A stretch of DNA of 7,142 nt from the NCBI GenBank assembly GCA_965372385.1, contig CBDVCD010000176.1, forward strand, positions 1 through 7,142. Reading direction: 5' to 3'. The notes under the pieces are model-generated. The model searched no databases and was not told the DNA's origin. It worked only from the letters and a program-made list of their open reading frames with translations. The stretch comes from JASJBU01 sp965372385 (GTDB taxonomy: Bacteria; Pseudomonadota; Gammaproteobacteria; Chromatiales; Chromatiaceae). Position numbers and translations under genes: made by a program. Of the stretch, positions 7,118-7,142 are shown in pieces (position 1 is the stretch's first letter; each line of letters starts with the position of its first letter).

Positions 7118-7142
7118 TGTTAGCGACAATTGGCGACAGATA
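7118..7142. mobile_element. Candidate transposon end abutting truncated brxL
   Basis: On the plus strand the last 25 bases begin TGTTAGCGACAATTGGCG. GCGACA occurs at 7123-7128 and again at 7133-7138, an exact 10-base period. A 5' TGT end followed by closely spaced short repeats containing GACA is typical of Tn7/Tn5053-type termini, where the transposase binds repeated sites. The brxL frame is open up to this point and meets its first stop (TAA, 7122-7120) inside the sequence, as expected if an element inserted from the right. Only one end is visible and no transposase gene is in view, so this is an inference from a short motif. Confidence 0.45.

Noticed and set aside
1..7142. CRISPR array or tRNA/rRNA genes
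   Set aside because: No regularly spaced repeat-spacer pattern, cloverleaf sequence or rRNA signature was seen on either strand.

Overview
The window looks like chromosomal DNA from a gammaproteobacterium, possibly a Chromatiales-type sulfur oxidiser. That placement is inferred from protein resemblance and gene content and was not tested by a search. Four housekeeping-type genes fill positions 181-5468. The rest, 5569-7142, is an accessory piece: the remnant of a BREX phage-defence gene that runs up to what looks like a transposon end. No rRNA, tRNA or CRISPR array was seen.

Left to right: positions 1-180 hold no convincing gene, only degenerate repeats. A minus-strand pair follows. It consists of cysM (cysteine synthase B, 3157 to 2264) and a downstream membrane-anchored AsmA/YdbH-like protein (2283 to 181), whose likely start codon lies inside the last codons of cysM. 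Between cysM and the divergent antiporter gene is a 204-base spacer with a candidate -10 box for each direction and a strong inverted repeat. The antiporter (3362-4528, plus strand) is a CPA2/Kef-type membrane domain without the usual cytosolic regulatory domain. It converges on pdxJ (5468 to 4722, minus strand; vitamin B6 ring closure), and the gap between them holds a REP-like array of short palindromes.

Upstream of pdxJ on the same strand is a brxL-like gene (7098 to 5569). BrxL is the AAA+ protein with a Lon-like C-terminal domain found in BREX systems. This copy keeps the ATPase core and the Lon-like domain but has lost about the first quarter of the protein. Its reading frame is closed by a TAA at 7122-7120. 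It also carries Gly where the Walker B motif should have Asp. The closing stop lies in a short sequence that starts TGTTAGCGACA and contains a second GCGACA 10 bases on. This resembles the ends of Tn7/Tn5053-type transposons. The simplest reading is a BREX locus that was broken by a transposon and is now decaying. No other BREX gene lies in the window.

There is no strong evidence for a wholly new system here. The points that most deserve follow-up are the broken brxL and its junction, the repeat array between the antiporter and pdxJ, and the inverted repeat between cysM and the antiporter.
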